A stretch of 64,000 nucleotides of DNA from Maricaulis maris (GTDB taxonomy: Bacteria; Pseudomonadota; Alphaproteobacteria; Caulobacterales; Maricaulaceae), in assembly GCF_003634045.1 (NCBI RefSeq), contig NZ_RBIM01000004.1:62001-126000 (forward strand). Direction: 5' to 3'. A model generated the notes under the pieces. That model was not told the DNA's origin. It searched no databases and was given only the letters and a program-made list of their open reading frames with translations. Position numbers and translations under genes: made by a program. How positions within the stretch are numbered: the first letter of the stretch is position 1; each line of letters opens with the position of its first letter. Shown here piece after piece: positions 8,115 to 16,967 of the stretch.

Positions 8115-8786
8115 TCAGAGTCCGGTAAAGACCTGAAATGCCCGCAAAAGCGGATTGGCAAATCGCAACTTGCCGTGTGTCAGAGCCAGACAAACGCAGA
8201 CGCCGGACGGATCGATGCGGATATCGTGCTCGATATCGGGATGCGCCTCTTCAACATCGCCGCGACGATATTCCTGGTCCCCATCCCAGAAACTGCCTTT
8301 CAGCACCAGGGTGAGTTCGGATCCGTTGTGACCGTGGTGCGGGATCGCGACGCCAGGTTCGGCCCTGAGCAGCCACAAATTCGTGTCACCCTCGCCCCGC
8401 CACAGGATCGCCTTGCGAAGTCCGGGACCGAGAAACTCCCATTTCACACGCACGCCGGTTTCGGAGAGATAGGCCTTCAGGGCCTCCGGAACGTCAACAC
8501 CGTCGAGCTCCCCGGGCAACTCAAATGCTGGCGTATCGGCGGGAACGACATCGTCCGCCTCGGCCAGGGCCAGCAAATCATCGGCATTGAAGGACAGGGC
8601 TTGTCCGGCCGGCAGACGCTCCAGCAGCGCGCCGCCAATGCGGTCCAGACCGGCAACGCGTTCACTGGCGTCTTCATTGAGTTCAACGTGCGAACGGACG
8701 AGCACTGCCTCGGCCTCGCTCGCCAGCGAACCGGCTGCGAAATCAAGATACCAGGCATCGTCAAGCACGTGACCGCGCTGGGTCAT
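8115..8786 (-). CDS. chrR: ChrR-like anti-sigma factor (cupin), lacking the N-terminal Cys zinc ligands
   Basis: This 223-residue protein has the two-domain ChrR layout: an N-terminal anti-sigma domain (about residues 1-85) and a C-terminal cupin (about 105-215). ChrR holds an ECF11 sigma factor inactive until singlet oxygen or organic peroxide triggers release. In the cupin the metal motif PHHGHNGSELTLVLKGSF and a later His (IEHDI) are intact. In the anti-sigma domain the first His (RGH) and the SHVEL His are kept, but the C-x2-C that follows in Rhodobacter ChrR reads N-E-D-A here, so two of four zinc ligands are absent. Its ATG overlaps the sigma gene's stop by 4 nt. The pairing is firm; zinc binding is doubtful. 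Confidence 0.87.
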   Translation of the reverse strand: MTQRGHVLDDAWYLDFAAGSLASEAEAVLVRSHVELNEDASERVAGLDRIGGALLERLPAGQALSFNADDLLALAEADDVVPADTPAFELPGELDGVDVPEALKAYLSETGVRVKWEFLGPGLRKAILWRGEGDTNLWLLRAEPGVAIPHHGHNGSELTLVLKGSFWDGDQEYRRGDVEEAHPDIEHDIRIDPSGVCVCLALTHGKLRFANPLLRAFQVFTGL

Positions 8787-9367
8787 TGCAAGTCTCCAAG
8801 GGTGGTTTTCAGCTTGCTCATGGCCAGCCGTATACGGGATTTGACGGTTCCGAGCGGCACATTCAGCCGCTCGGAGATTTCACTGTGGGAAAGGCCTTCA
8901 TTGAAGGCCATCGCGACAACCTCGCGCTGGTCCGCTGAGAGACTTTCGAGCGCCGCACCGACCGTCTCGGCAGACTCGGCCTGTTCAAACAGAAGGTCCG
9001 CCGCCGGCATCGGGACCGGCTGCAGCGACGGGTCGGTTTCGTCCATTTTGCTGGCGCGCTGAGCCTTGCGGAATTGGTCGATGTGCTGGTTGCGCGCGAT
9101 CGTGTAAATCCATGTCGAGGCAGCGGCCTTGGCCGGGTCATAACTCGCCGCACGCCGCCAGACGGCCAGCATCACGTCCTGGGTCAGATCGTCCGCCTGC
9201 GCCGGAGCCAGTCTCCGTTGCAACAGGAAGGCCCGGATACGCGGCGCAAAATGATCAAACACGACGCGAAACGCAGCCCGGTCGTGTGTCTGACCCACCC
9301 GCACCAAAAGGGCTGACATTTCCCGGGCCGCATCCGAAAGGGTCGGCCTGTCCGTCATGTCCGTCAT
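8783..9367 (-). CDS. rpoE: ECF11-type RNA polymerase sigma factor (RpoE)
   Basis: This 194-residue group IV sigma factor has region 2 (DDLTQDVMLAVWRRA, then STWIYTIARNQHIDQFRK) and region 4 (LNVPLGTVKSRIRLAMSKLK). Co-transcription with a ChrR-type cupin anti-sigma factor identifies the ECF11 class, which directs the response to singlet oxygen in Rhodobacter and Caulobacter. ATG at 9367 is preceded by AAAGGGG; the frame is open further upstream but that extension is not sigma-like. The gene is divergent from an oxidoreductase/DUF1365/Cfa operon of a kind found in such regulons. A TGATCC element upstream suggests autoregulation. Confidence 0.92.
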   Translation of the reverse strand: MTDMTDRPTLSDAAREMSALLVRVGQTHDRAAFRVVFDHFAPRIRAFLLQRRLAPAQADDLTQDVMLAVWRRAASYDPAKAAASTWIYTIARNQHIDQFRKAQRASKMDETDPSLQPVPMPAADLLFEQAESAETVGAALESLSADQREVVAMAFNEGLSHSEISERLNVPLGTVKSRIRLAMSKLKTTLGDLQ

Positions 9368-9441
9368 GCGCCCCTTTCCCGGGTCGACGGCCCGGCTCCG
9401 GGCCGGACGAATGGATATCTCGGCCGCAGCGTACATGCTTC

Positions 9442-9471
9442 GCCCTACGATGACAGCCGCGAAGCGGATCA
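9442..9471 (-). promoter_or_regulatory. candidate RpoE-dependent promoter for rpoE-chrR
   Basis: TGATCC (minus strand, 9471-9466), the -35 element I recall for ECF11 promoters, is followed after 18 nt by TAGGGC (9447-9442). This is about 75 nt upstream of the rpoE start. The -10 match is weak. Confidence 0.45.
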
Positions 9472-9504
9472 CTCGAGCGACCGCATTTTACATGGATTGC
9501 GATG

Positions 9505-9534
9505 TGATCCGCGGACCGGTGCGCTGCGTAGCCC
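9505..9534 (+). promoter_or_regulatory. candidate RpoE-dependent promoter for the oxidoreductase/DUF1365/Cfa operon
   Basis: TGATCC at 9505-9510, an 18-nt spacer and TAGCCC at 9529-9534 mirror the element pointing at rpoE. The start codon at 9576 is about 40 nt downstream. The same -35 and the same spacer on both sides support co-regulation by RpoE. Confidence 0.45.
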
Positions 9535-9575
9535 TCAACACCAACCCGGCCACCAGCTCGAATGCGAGACAGCGC

Positions 9576-10964
9576 ATGTCCCATCAAATCCCCCGCCGCA
9601 TCGCCGTCATCGGATCCGGCATCTCCGGTCTTGCCGCCGCCTGGCGCCTGTCGCAAACGCAGGCGGTGACACTCTTCGAAGCGGCTGACCGGCTGGGTGG
9701 GCACGCCAATACTGCGCAGATCGAGATCGGGGAGCGGGCCTTCGGGGTCGACACCGGCTTCATCGTCTATAATCCGCGCAACTACCCGAATTTTGTCGGC
9801 CTGCTTGATGAACTTGGGGTCGAAACCGCCGAGAGCGACATGTCCTTTGCCGCATCCATCGGCAATGGCGGGTTCGAGTATTCGTCCAACCCGTCGGGCC
9901 TGTTTGCCCAGCGCCGCAACGTGCTGCGCCCGCGCATGTGGCGGATGATCGCCGATATCCTGCGCCTGAACCGTCACGCCCGCGACAGGGCACGCACGGC
10001 AAGCGCCCTCACCCTCGACGACTTCCTGAAGCAGAAAGGTTATTCGCGCGCTTTCCGCGAAGATCACATCCTGCCGATGTGTGCGGCGATCTGGTCGTCG
10101 CCGGTCGACCAGATGCGCGGCTTCCCGGCCGACGCCTTCTTCCGCTTCTTCCTCAATCACGGGCTGCTGCAGCTGACCGACCGCCCGCAATGGCGGACCA
10201 TCACCGGTGGCAGCCAAGCCTATGTCAACGCGCTTGCCGGTGCGATCAAAGGCGAGATCGCGCTGTCGACACCGGTCCATGCCGTCCGGCGCAATGCCGA
10301 GGGTGTGACGCTGACCCTGGGCGATGGCGCCACCGCAGACTTCGACGCCGTGGTCTTTGCCTGCCATTCCGACCAGGCGCTGGCCCTGCTCGCCGATGCC
10401 GACCGGCAGGAAACCAGCCTGCTCTCGGCCATCCGCTATCGTCCCAACACGGCAGTGCTGCACACGGATACCCGACTGATGCCGGCACGCCGATCCGCCT
10501 GGGCGAGCTGGAACTATCTCGAGCGCAGCCGGGGCGATACCCGGGAAATTTCCCTGACCTACTGGATGAACCGGCTGCAGCCCCTGCCGGTTTCAAGCCC
10601 GGTCCTGGTGACCTTGAACCCGCAGACCGAGCCCGATCCGGCGCGTGTCCTGCGCACCGATCACTACGATCATCCGGCGTTCGACCAAGCCGCGATTGCC
10701 GCCCAAAGCGCAATCGGTGCGATCCAGGGACGCGGCGGCGTCTGGTATAGCGGCGCTTGGCTCGGATCCGGTTTCCATGAGGACGGGCTGCAGTCCGGCC
10801 TGCTGGTTGCCGAAGCGCTGGGCGCGCCGCTGCGTCCATGGTCACACCCGGACATGAACGCCCGCATCGCCTGGCCCGGACACTTGGCCGACACGCGGGT
10901 CGACATGCCGACCGACACCGAAGCGGACACGGCGGCGGACACGCTCGCCATCGCCGCCGAATGA
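9576..10964 (+). CDS. FAD-dependent amine-oxidase-like oxidoreductase
   Basis: This 462-residue flavoprotein has a Rossmann dinucleotide motif at the N-terminus (IAVIGSGISGLAAAWRLS), the following FEAADRLGGHANT segment and a C-terminal FAD segment (GVWYSGAWLGSGFHEDGLQSGLLVAEAL). The family is annotated as NAD/FAD-binding or amine-oxidase-like; members next to DUF1365 and Cfa genes are thought to act on membrane fatty acids, for example desaturation or isomerisation. I chose ATG at 9576, just before the flavin motif; the frame is open back to 9357 but that part overlaps the rpoE start on the other strand. The stop overlaps the next start (ATGA). Confidence 0.85.
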   Translation: MSHQIPRRIAVIGSGISGLAAAWRLSQTQAVTLFEAADRLGGHANTAQIEIGERAFGVDTGFIVYNPRNYPNFVGLLDELGVETAESDMSFAASIGNGGFEYSSNPSGLFAQRRNVLRPRMWRMIADILRLNRHARDRARTASALTLDDFLKQKGYSRAFREDHILPMCAAIWSSPVDQMRGFPADAFFRFFLNHGLLQLTDRPQWRTITGGSQAYVNALAGAIKGEIALSTPVHAVRRNAEGVTLTLGDGATADFDAVVFACHSDQALALLADADRQETSLLSAIRYRPNTAVLHTDTRLMPARRSAWASWNYLERSRGDTREISLTYWMNRLQPLPVSSPVLVTLNPQTEPDPARVLRTDHYDHPAFDQAAIAAQSAIGAIQGRGGVWYSGAWLGSGFHEDGLQSGLLVAEALGAPLRPWSHPDMNARIAWPGHLADTRVDMPTDTEADTAADTLAIAAE

Positions 10965-11737
10965 GGGCTCTGCCTGCCTCCCTCGCGATTGGTCAGGTCG
11001 GCCATACGCGCCATCGGCCGCGCCATCACAGCCTGCGCTATCGCATGGCGTCGGTACTGGTGGATATCGACGGCCCCGACACGCCGGCCTCACGCAATGT
11101 CGTGTTCGGTTTCAACAGGCCCGCCCTGGTCAGCCTGTTCACACGCGATTTCGGGCGTCCCGACATGACAGTGCGCGCCTGGGTCGAGGCACGCCTGCGC
11201 GCGGTCGGTCTCGAAAGCGAGCTGGGCCGTATCCAGCTGCTCGCCGCCCCCCGCATTCTTGGCCTCGCCTTCAACCCGGTCTCGGTCTTCTTCGCCTTCC
11301 GGCCCGACGGTTCGCTGGCCGGGCTGGTCTTCGAGGTCAGCAATTTCCACAGCGGTCGCGGCGCCTACGCCGTAAACCTGCCGCGGGACCACGACCCGGA
11401 CGAAGCCGTGCGTTTCGTGGCGGACAAGCGCTTCTTCGTCTCGCCCTTCAATCCGGTGGCCGGCGAATACATATTCCGGCTGGCGCGCCACGGCGCGACC
11501 TATCAGCTCGGCATCCAGCTGGTGCGTGACGGACAACGCATCCTCAGCGCCGTGCACACTGCCACCTTGAAGCCGCTCACCCCGTCAGCGCTTGGCGCCG
11601 CAGCCTGGCTCGTCGGGGGCAATACGGCACGCATCTTTTTTGCTATCCTGTGGGAGGCGCTGAAACTGCGCCTGAAGGGGTTGGCGACCTTTGCCCCCCG
11701 CCGCGGAACCATTGACACAACGCCCGGGAGGCATTGA
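10961..11737 (+). CDS. DUF1365 family protein
   Basis: This 258-residue protein belongs to DUF1365, which is found almost always between an FAD oxidoreductase and a cyclopropane-fatty-acid-synthase-like gene. Conserved stretches visible are YRMASVLVDID, ILGLAFNPVSVFFAF, VFEVSNFHSGRGAY and the KRFFVSPFNPV block. The biochemical role is not known to me; context points to modification of unsaturated phospholipid acyl chains. The ATG at 10961 overlaps the upstream stop as ATGA and the stop overlaps the next ATG as TGATG, so all three genes are translationally coupled. The frame extends upstream to 10838 but that is antisense-like Arg/His-rich shadow sequence. Confidence 0.87.
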   Translation: MRALPASLAIGQVGHTRHRPRHHSLRYRMASVLVDIDGPDTPASRNVVFGFNRPALVSLFTRDFGRPDMTVRAWVEARLRAVGLESELGRIQLLAAPRILGLAFNPVSVFFAFRPDGSLAGLVFEVSNFHSGRGAYAVNLPRDHDPDEAVRFVADKRFFVSPFNPVAGEYIFRLARHGATYQLGIQLVRDGQRILSAVHTATLKPLTPSALGAAAWLVGGNTARIFFAILWEALKLRLKGLATFAPRRGTIDTTPGRH

Positions 11738-13008
11738 TGGACGCGTACAGCAACAAATCCCAGGCGCGGAGCCTCAGGCCGTCGCGCCTGCAAGCCTTCG
11801 CCGCCCGCCGGATTTCGCAGGCCCTCGCCGGACTGACCTCATGCCGGCTGCGGGTCGAGCTGCCCGGAGGCTATCGTTTTACCGTCGGACCGGAACAATC
11901 CGAACTCAGCGCCGACTGGACCATCCACAAATGGAACGCCCTGTTGCGGATCGCGGCGAGCGGTACGCTCGGCTTTTCCGAGGGCTTCGTGAATGCCGAG
12001 TGGGACACCGCCGACCTGCCGGTCCTGCTGACCGCGCTTGCCCGCGAACTCGACCAGGTCTCGGCGGCGCGTGGGCGCGGAGGGCCAAGCCGCATTCTGG
12101 GCCGGGTCCAGCACTGGCTGAACGGCAACACCCGGCGCGGCAGTCGTCGCAACATCTCTTTCCACTACGACCTCGGCAATGACTTCTATCGCCAATGGCT
12201 CGATGACAGCATGACCTATTCCTCGGCGGTCTTTGCCAATGACGATGAAAGCCTGGCCGACGCCCAGGCGCGCAAATATCGCCGCATCTGTGACAGCCTC
12301 AAACTCAAACCCGGCGATCGGGTGCTTGAGATTGGTTACGGCTGGGGCGGGTTCGCCGAGGTCGCGATCCGCGACTATGGCTGCCATGTCACCGGGGTAA
12401 CCCTGTCCCAGGAACAGCTCGACTTTGCCCGCGCGCGCCTCGATGCGGCCGGACTGGCTGACAGGGCCGATCTTCGCCTGCAGGACTATCGCGATGTCGA
12501 TGAGCGCTTCGACGCCATCGCCTCCATCGAGATGTTCGAGGCGGTCGGCGAGGCCCATTGGCCAGTATATTTCCAGCGCCTGCATCATTGCCTGAAGCCC
12601 GGCGGGAAGGCGGCCCTCCAGATCATCACCATCCGGGAACTCGATTTCGCCGACTACCGGACCTCGGCGGATTTCATCCAGAAATATGTCTTCCCGGGCG
12701 GGATGCTGCCGCCGGTCCCCCTTCTCGCAGAACTCGCCCGCGAGGCCGAGCTGGTGCCGCAGGCACAGACCATGTTCGGCGACAGCTATGCCCGCACCCT
12801 GTCAGCCTGGCATCGCAGCTACCGGGCGAGCTGGCCCGATATTGAAGCGATGGGCTTTGACGCCCGGTTTGACCGAATCTGGCGCTTTTACCTTGCCTAT
12901 TGCGAGGCCGGCTTCCGCACAGGGCGGATCGATGTCGGGCAATTTGTCTACGCCAAACCGTTGGCAGCAACGCTCCAGGACACGCTCACAGGCTGCACAC
13001 CTGCATGA
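11737..13008 (+). CDS. cfa: cyclopropane-fatty-acyl-phospholipid synthase-like methyltransferase
   Basis: This 423-residue SAM-dependent methyltransferase is of the Cfa type, which methylates double bonds of membrane phospholipid acyl chains. The family's N-terminal lipid-binding part is followed by ISFHYDLGNDFYRQWLDDSM, the SAM-binding VLEIGYGWGGFAE loop (about residues 200-212) and EMFEAVGEAHW with the catalytic Glu. In Rhodobacter sphaeroides a Cfa-like enzyme in the same type of regulon methylates vaccenate on the route to furan fatty acids, so the product may be a methylated rather than cyclopropane acyl chain. GGGAGG precedes ATG 11737. Confidence 0.9.
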   Translation: MDAYSNKSQARSLRPSRLQAFAARRISQALAGLTSCRLRVELPGGYRFTVGPEQSELSADWTIHKWNALLRIAASGTLGFSEGFVNAEWDTADLPVLLTALARELDQVSAARGRGGPSRILGRVQHWLNGNTRRGSRRNISFHYDLGNDFYRQWLDDSMTYSSAVFANDDESLADAQARKYRRICDSLKLKPGDRVLEIGYGWGGFAEVAIRDYGCHVTGVTLSQEQLDFARARLDAAGLADRADLRLQDYRDVDERFDAIASIEMFEAVGEAHWPVYFQRLHHCLKPGGKAALQIITIRELDFADYRTSADFIQKYVFPGGMLPPVPLLAELAREAELVPQAQTMFGDSYARTLSAWHRSYRASWPDIEAMGFDARFDRIWRFYLAYCEAGFRTGRIDVGQFVYAKPLAATLQDTLTGCTPA

Positions 13009-13014
13009 AATATG

Positions 13015-13027
13015 ACGCAACTTGCGT
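13015..13027. promoter_or_regulatory. palindrome ACGCAA-C-TTGCGT
   Basis: This perfect odd-centred palindrome lies seven bases after the cfa stop and about 100 bases before the diguanylate cyclase/phosphodiesterase gene. The one-base centre rules out a hairpin. It could be a dimeric-regulator site for the downstream gene. Confidence 0.3.
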
Positions 13028-13128
13028 TTGACAACTGCAATTTGCCCCAAATTCCGTCGCTTTGCTGACGAGGCCTTTACGAGTTTCCGGCACGCTTTCC
13101 CGTCCAAGACGACCAAAAGGTGGACTGG

Positions 13129-15270
13129 ATGGGACGGACACTCGACAGCACTTTGAGCCGCTACATCAATGTGGCGACGCTGGTGAGTCTGATTGCCTCC
13201 GTTCTCACAATCTACTTCTTCGTCGGCGCCCTGAACCGCAACGCCGAACGCAATGATCGCCGACTATTGTCCGCAGGCATCGAGGCCACAACCCGCCAGA
13301 ACGAGATCTGGGTCACGGATTATGGCTGGTGGGGCGAAGTGCTCACGCTGTGGAATGAACAGGAAGAGCGCGTTCTAACCGGCAGCCTGTCATCATCCTT
13401 CTCCGACCACGGCGCATTCGACTTTGTCGCCCTGTCTTCAACCGACAATGTCGACGGCATGAGTTGGCACCGGGATACCGGCAGCCAAGTCCGGACCGAT
13501 GTCCTGACACATGACGACATCGCAGCCCTGCGTGCCGACCTGGCGGCGGCCTATGAGCAAGGCCGCTATATCGCGACCCATTTCCTCGACATCGGCGGCA
13601 TCCCCTATCTCGCTTCGGTGACCGTGATGGGTGAATATGACGACCGGGCGTCGATGACAGATCCCATGAAGGATCCGATCATCGTGCTTGGCGCGGCCAT
13701 GGATGATGACTTCCTGACCGCGACCCATGACGTTTTCCTGGTGTCGGGGGCTGCCTTGCACGACGGCGCCATGCCGCGAAACACCACCGGGCTCGAACTG
13801 AGGGACGATAATGGCCACCTTGTGGGCTGGATGAGTTGGCAAGCCTCTCGGCCCGGGCTGGACACGCTGCGCCTCGCCTTCATCCCGTTGCTGGCCTACA
13901 TCGCCATCTTCTTCGTCGGCGCCCAGCTGATCGCCCACAAGGCGCGGACACTCGCCCGGCACGCCGAAAACAACGAAAAACGCGCCGTCATCGCGGCCGG
14001 GACCGATAATCTGAGCGGCCTTCCGAACCGGTTGGGCTTCACGAGCTTCATCGAAAGCGGTGCGGCGCGGCAAGCGGCCGGGAATGGCGAAGCGGCGGTG
14101 ATCTATATCGACCTCAACGGCTTCAAGGCGGTCAATGACAAAGCCGGTCACCGCGCCGGTGATGACGTGATCCGTCGCGTGGCCCACCGCTTCCGCGGCG
14201 CGGTCGATGGCACCGTCCACATCGCGCGCATTGGCGGTGATGAGTTCGCCTGTGCACTGATCGGCGCCGATGGCGCCCAGGCGGCGCTCGACATCGCACG
14301 CAACCTGTCCGCTTGCCTCGCTCGACCGTTCGATATTGACGGTCGAGCCTTCGAGATCGGGGCCGCGATCGGCATTGCCCATTCGGACCCGGGCAATCCG
14401 AAACCCTTCACCCAGCTGATCCATGACGCCGACCTCGCCATGTATCGCGCCAAGGCGGACCAGCTCGACAAGCCGCTTGTCTTCAATGCCAGCCTCGGAC
14501 TTGAAGCCGATGCCCGCCGGGCGCTGGAAGCCGACATCGAAGCCGGTCTTGAGCGCAATGAATTCTTCGTTGTCTACCAACCCATCGCCCGCTCGTCCGA
14601 TGGCAGCACGGCCTCGGTTGAGGCGCTGTTGCGCTGGGAGCACCCGACCCGCGGCGCGGTGCCGCCGGACGTCTTCATTCCGGTTGCAGAGAATTCCAAG
14701 CTGATCCGCCGCTTGGGCGATTTTGTCGTGCGGTCGGTGTGCGAAGAGATCGGGGCCGACGCGCCCCATTCGGTATCGATCAACCTGTCACCGGCCCAGC
14801 TGACCGACGAACGCCTGTGCGAACGCTATCTGCGCGAGCTGCGCTCCCACGGCATGACGGCAAACCAGATCGAATTCGAACTGACCGAGGCGGTTCTCGT
14901 TGAGGATTTCGACCGTGCCAAGGCGCGCCTGATGGAACTTCACGACGCTGGCTTCAAGGTCAATCTCGACGATTTCGGGACCGGATTCGCCTCGGTGGGC
15001 TATCTGCACATGCTGCCCTTCTCGAAGATCAAGATCGACAAGAGCTTCGTGCAGACGATCGGCCGCGGCGAAGGCCCCAACAAGATGCTTCAGGCCCTCG
15101 CCCTGCTGGGCGACGCCCTGTCCCTGGAAATGGTCGCTGAAGGCGTGGAAACCGAAGGCCAGGCCGCAATGCTGCGACTGCTCGGCTTTGAATACCTGCA
15201 AGGCTGGCATTTCGGACATCCGCTGCCGGCATCCCAGCTCAAGGCGCGCAGCGCCGGTAAGGCGGCCTGA
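13129..15270 (+). CDS. CHASE4-GGDEF-EAL bifunctional cyclic-di-GMP enzyme
   Basis: This inner-membrane protein of 713 residues has two transmembrane segments (about 12-34 and 250-275) flanking a periplasmic CHASE4 sensor (VTDYGWWGEVLTLWNEQEER). Then come a GGDEF domain with intact RIGGDEF (about residue 368) and an EAL domain with EALLRW (about 497), DDFGTG and EGVE motifs. Both catalytic signatures look complete, so synthesis and hydrolysis of cyclic-di-GMP are possible and the sensor probably sets the balance. A ribosome site (AAGGTGGA) lies 5-8 bases before ATG 13129; an in-frame GTG at 13120 is an alternative. It is convergent with the symporter gene at 15314. Confidence 0.92.
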   Translation: MGRTLDSTLSRYINVATLVSLIASVLTIYFFVGALNRNAERNDRRLLSAGIEATTRQNEIWVTDYGWWGEVLTLWNEQEERVLTGSLSSSFSDHGAFDFVALSSTDNVDGMSWHRDTGSQVRTDVLTHDDIAALRADLAAAYEQGRYIATHFLDIGGIPYLASVTVMGEYDDRASMTDPMKDPIIVLGAAMDDDFLTATHDVFLVSGAALHDGAMPRNTTGLELRDDNGHLVGWMSWQASRPGLDTLRLAFIPLLAYIAIFFVGAQLIAHKARTLARHAENNEKRAVIAAGTDNLSGLPNRLGFTSFIESGAARQAAGNGEAAVIYIDLNGFKAVNDKAGHRAGDDVIRRVAHRFRGAVDGTVHIARIGGDEFACALIGADGAQAALDIARNLSACLARPFDIDGRAFEIGAAIGIAHSDPGNPKPFTQLIHDADLAMYRAKADQLDKPLVFNASLGLEADARRALEADIEAGLERNEFFVVYQPIARSSDGSTASVEALLRWEHPTRGAVPPDVFIPVAENSKLIRRLGDFVVRSVCEEIGADAPHSVSINLSPAQLTDERLCERYLRELRSHGMTANQIEFELTEAVLVEDFDRAKARLMELHDAGFKVNLDDFGTGFASVGYLHMLPFSKIKIDKSFVQTIGRGEGPNKMLQALALLGDALSLEMVAEGVETEGQAAMLRLLGFEYLQGWHFGHPLPASQLKARSAGKAA

Positions 15271-15313
15271 TTACGGTGGAGCGCCATGATGCCTCTCGCC
15301 GATCCGGGCTGAC

Positions 15314-16840
15314 TCACATATCGCTTGCCTGTGCCGCCGCGGCAGCGCGGGCGCGCCTGTCGAGTTTCCTGGCAAGCCCCGCGTGCAACCGGGCGTGGCG
15401 CATCGGTGTCAGCGGATAGCTCCAGATCAGCGGAACGGAGAGCGCATAGAGCGCGATCGGTCCAAGGCAGTAGACCAGCCGCAGCGACAGCACGCCGATG
15501 GCACTCGACGCCTCCAGATTGCCCGACGCCTGATAGCCCAGCAGGCCGACAATCCCCAGCGCCAGACCGGTAAAGATCGCCGCCGCCAGTTTTTCCGACA
15601 GGCCGAGCACCGCAAAATAGGTCCCGGCGCGACGGCCACCGGACCGGACACTGTCGATATCGACGACGTCGGCGAGCATGGCCAGCGGCAGGAATTGCAA
15701 ACCGCCAAAGGCGAAGCCCTTGAGCAGGAAGAGGCAGAAAAAGGCGAAATAATCACCGCGGCCAAGCAAGAGATTGCTGGCGCTGACCACGCTGACAAAG
15801 CCGAGCGTGACCATGAAAGCCCGGTGTTTGCCGAGTTTCTTGCCCAGCCAGAGCCAGAACGGGATCGCCGCAATGCCGGAGATGAAATACAGGAAATAGG
15901 CCGCGCCGATCGTCGGAATGCCGATGATGTCACGGATGAAGAAGAGTGAGACGGCGTTGCGCAGGCTCTCACCGGCAATCACCAGGAAAGCGATGATGAG
16001 AACCCGGCGCATTGGCCCGTTGCGCCAAAGATGACGGAAGCCCTCGACCATCGGCACCCGCTCACGCAAGGCGGGCGGCGGCTCCTTGACCGTGGTGATG
16101 ATCAGGGTCGAAAGCAGGGGAACGGCAATGATGATGGCAATCGCCAGCCCCATCAGGACCGGCCCGGTGAGCGCCGCCCGACTGGTCGGTGTGCGGGTCA
16201 TCAGTTCGCCGGTGAAAGCGCCGGTCACATCACGCCAGATTGCCGCGAAAATCTCGGTCACCGCGCCGCCATCGGCGAAAATCTCGATCACCATCGGCAC
16301 GGCGGCCGCCATCAGCAGACCGGTCAGATAGTAGAATTCCCGCGCTGCCGTGACCTGGCTGCGGACATGGTAATTGGCCGATAATTCCGCACCCCAGGCC
16401 CGGAAGGGGATCTGGATCATGGTGGCGCTGGCGAAAAACAGGGTCAGCCAGACCAGGAAATAGAGAATGCCGGCGCCCGTTGGCGGCACGAAGAGGAACC
16501 AGGCCGACACCATAAGGGCCGGCGCGCCCAGCGCGATATAGGGTTTGCGGCGCCCGAACCGGGTCCGTCCGCGATCGGAAATTTCCCCCATCAGCGGGTC
16601 GGTGAAAACATCCGTGAAGCGTGCGATCATGATGATCAGGCCGATCGCCTGCAGCGACAGGCCGAGCTGGCCGGCATAGTGGGCCGGCAGCCAGATCGCC
16701 AGCGGATAGCCATAAACCGCGAGCGGCAGCGCCAGCGAACCATGCAGGAAAATGGTCGAGCGCTTGATCGTCGGCTCGGGTCCGTCGCCGGGCGCGGGCG
16801 ACGTCGGCGCGACCGGGGCAGCCGTCACATCAGCGGTCAT
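15314..16840 (-). CDS. GPH-family sugar:cation symporter (MFS), first copy
   Basis: This 508-residue polytopic membrane protein is of the glycoside-pentoside-hexuronide:cation symporter family. Diagnostic segments are RFTDVFTDPLMGEISDRGRTRFGRRKPYI (about residues 70-100, the loop between helices 2 and 3) and IPFRAWGAEL. Such proteins import sugars or oligosaccharides across the inner membrane with Na+ or H+. It is the last gene of a minus-strand set that includes a LacI regulator and a second GPH-type symporter, so its substrate is probably a beta-glucan product. ATG at 16840 is preceded by GGGAGG; the open frame upstream to 17071 runs antisense through the intergenic region and LacI tail and was discarded. 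Confidence 0.88.
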   Translation of the reverse strand: MTADVTAAPVAPTSPAPGDGPEPTIKRSTIFLHGSLALPLAVYGYPLAIWLPAHYAGQLGLSLQAIGLIIMIARFTDVFTDPLMGEISDRGRTRFGRRKPYIALGAPALMVSAWFLFVPPTGAGILYFLVWLTLFFASATMIQIPFRAWGAELSANYHVRSQVTAAREFYYLTGLLMAAAVPMVIEIFADGGAVTEIFAAIWRDVTGAFTGELMTRTPTSRAALTGPVLMGLAIAIIIAVPLLSTLIITTVKEPPPALRERVPMVEGFRHLWRNGPMRRVLIIAFLVIAGESLRNAVSLFFIRDIIGIPTIGAAYFLYFISGIAAIPFWLWLGKKLGKHRAFMVTLGFVSVVSASNLLLGRGDYFAFFCLFLLKGFAFGGLQFLPLAMLADVVDIDSVRSGGRRAGTYFAVLGLSEKLAAAIFTGLALGIVGLLGYQASGNLEASSAIGVLSLRLVYCLGPIALYALSVPLIWSYPLTPMRHARLHAGLARKLDRRARAAAAAQASDM

Positions 16841-16967
16841 GATTATCCTCCCAGTACGCTGACCGTCCGTGTTATTGTGCCGGATCGGCCAGTTTTTCCA
16901 AGTTTGAGTATGCCGGGAGGGCAGAGTCAAATTAAACGCAAGACATTGCGCAGTCGTGACCTTGGCG

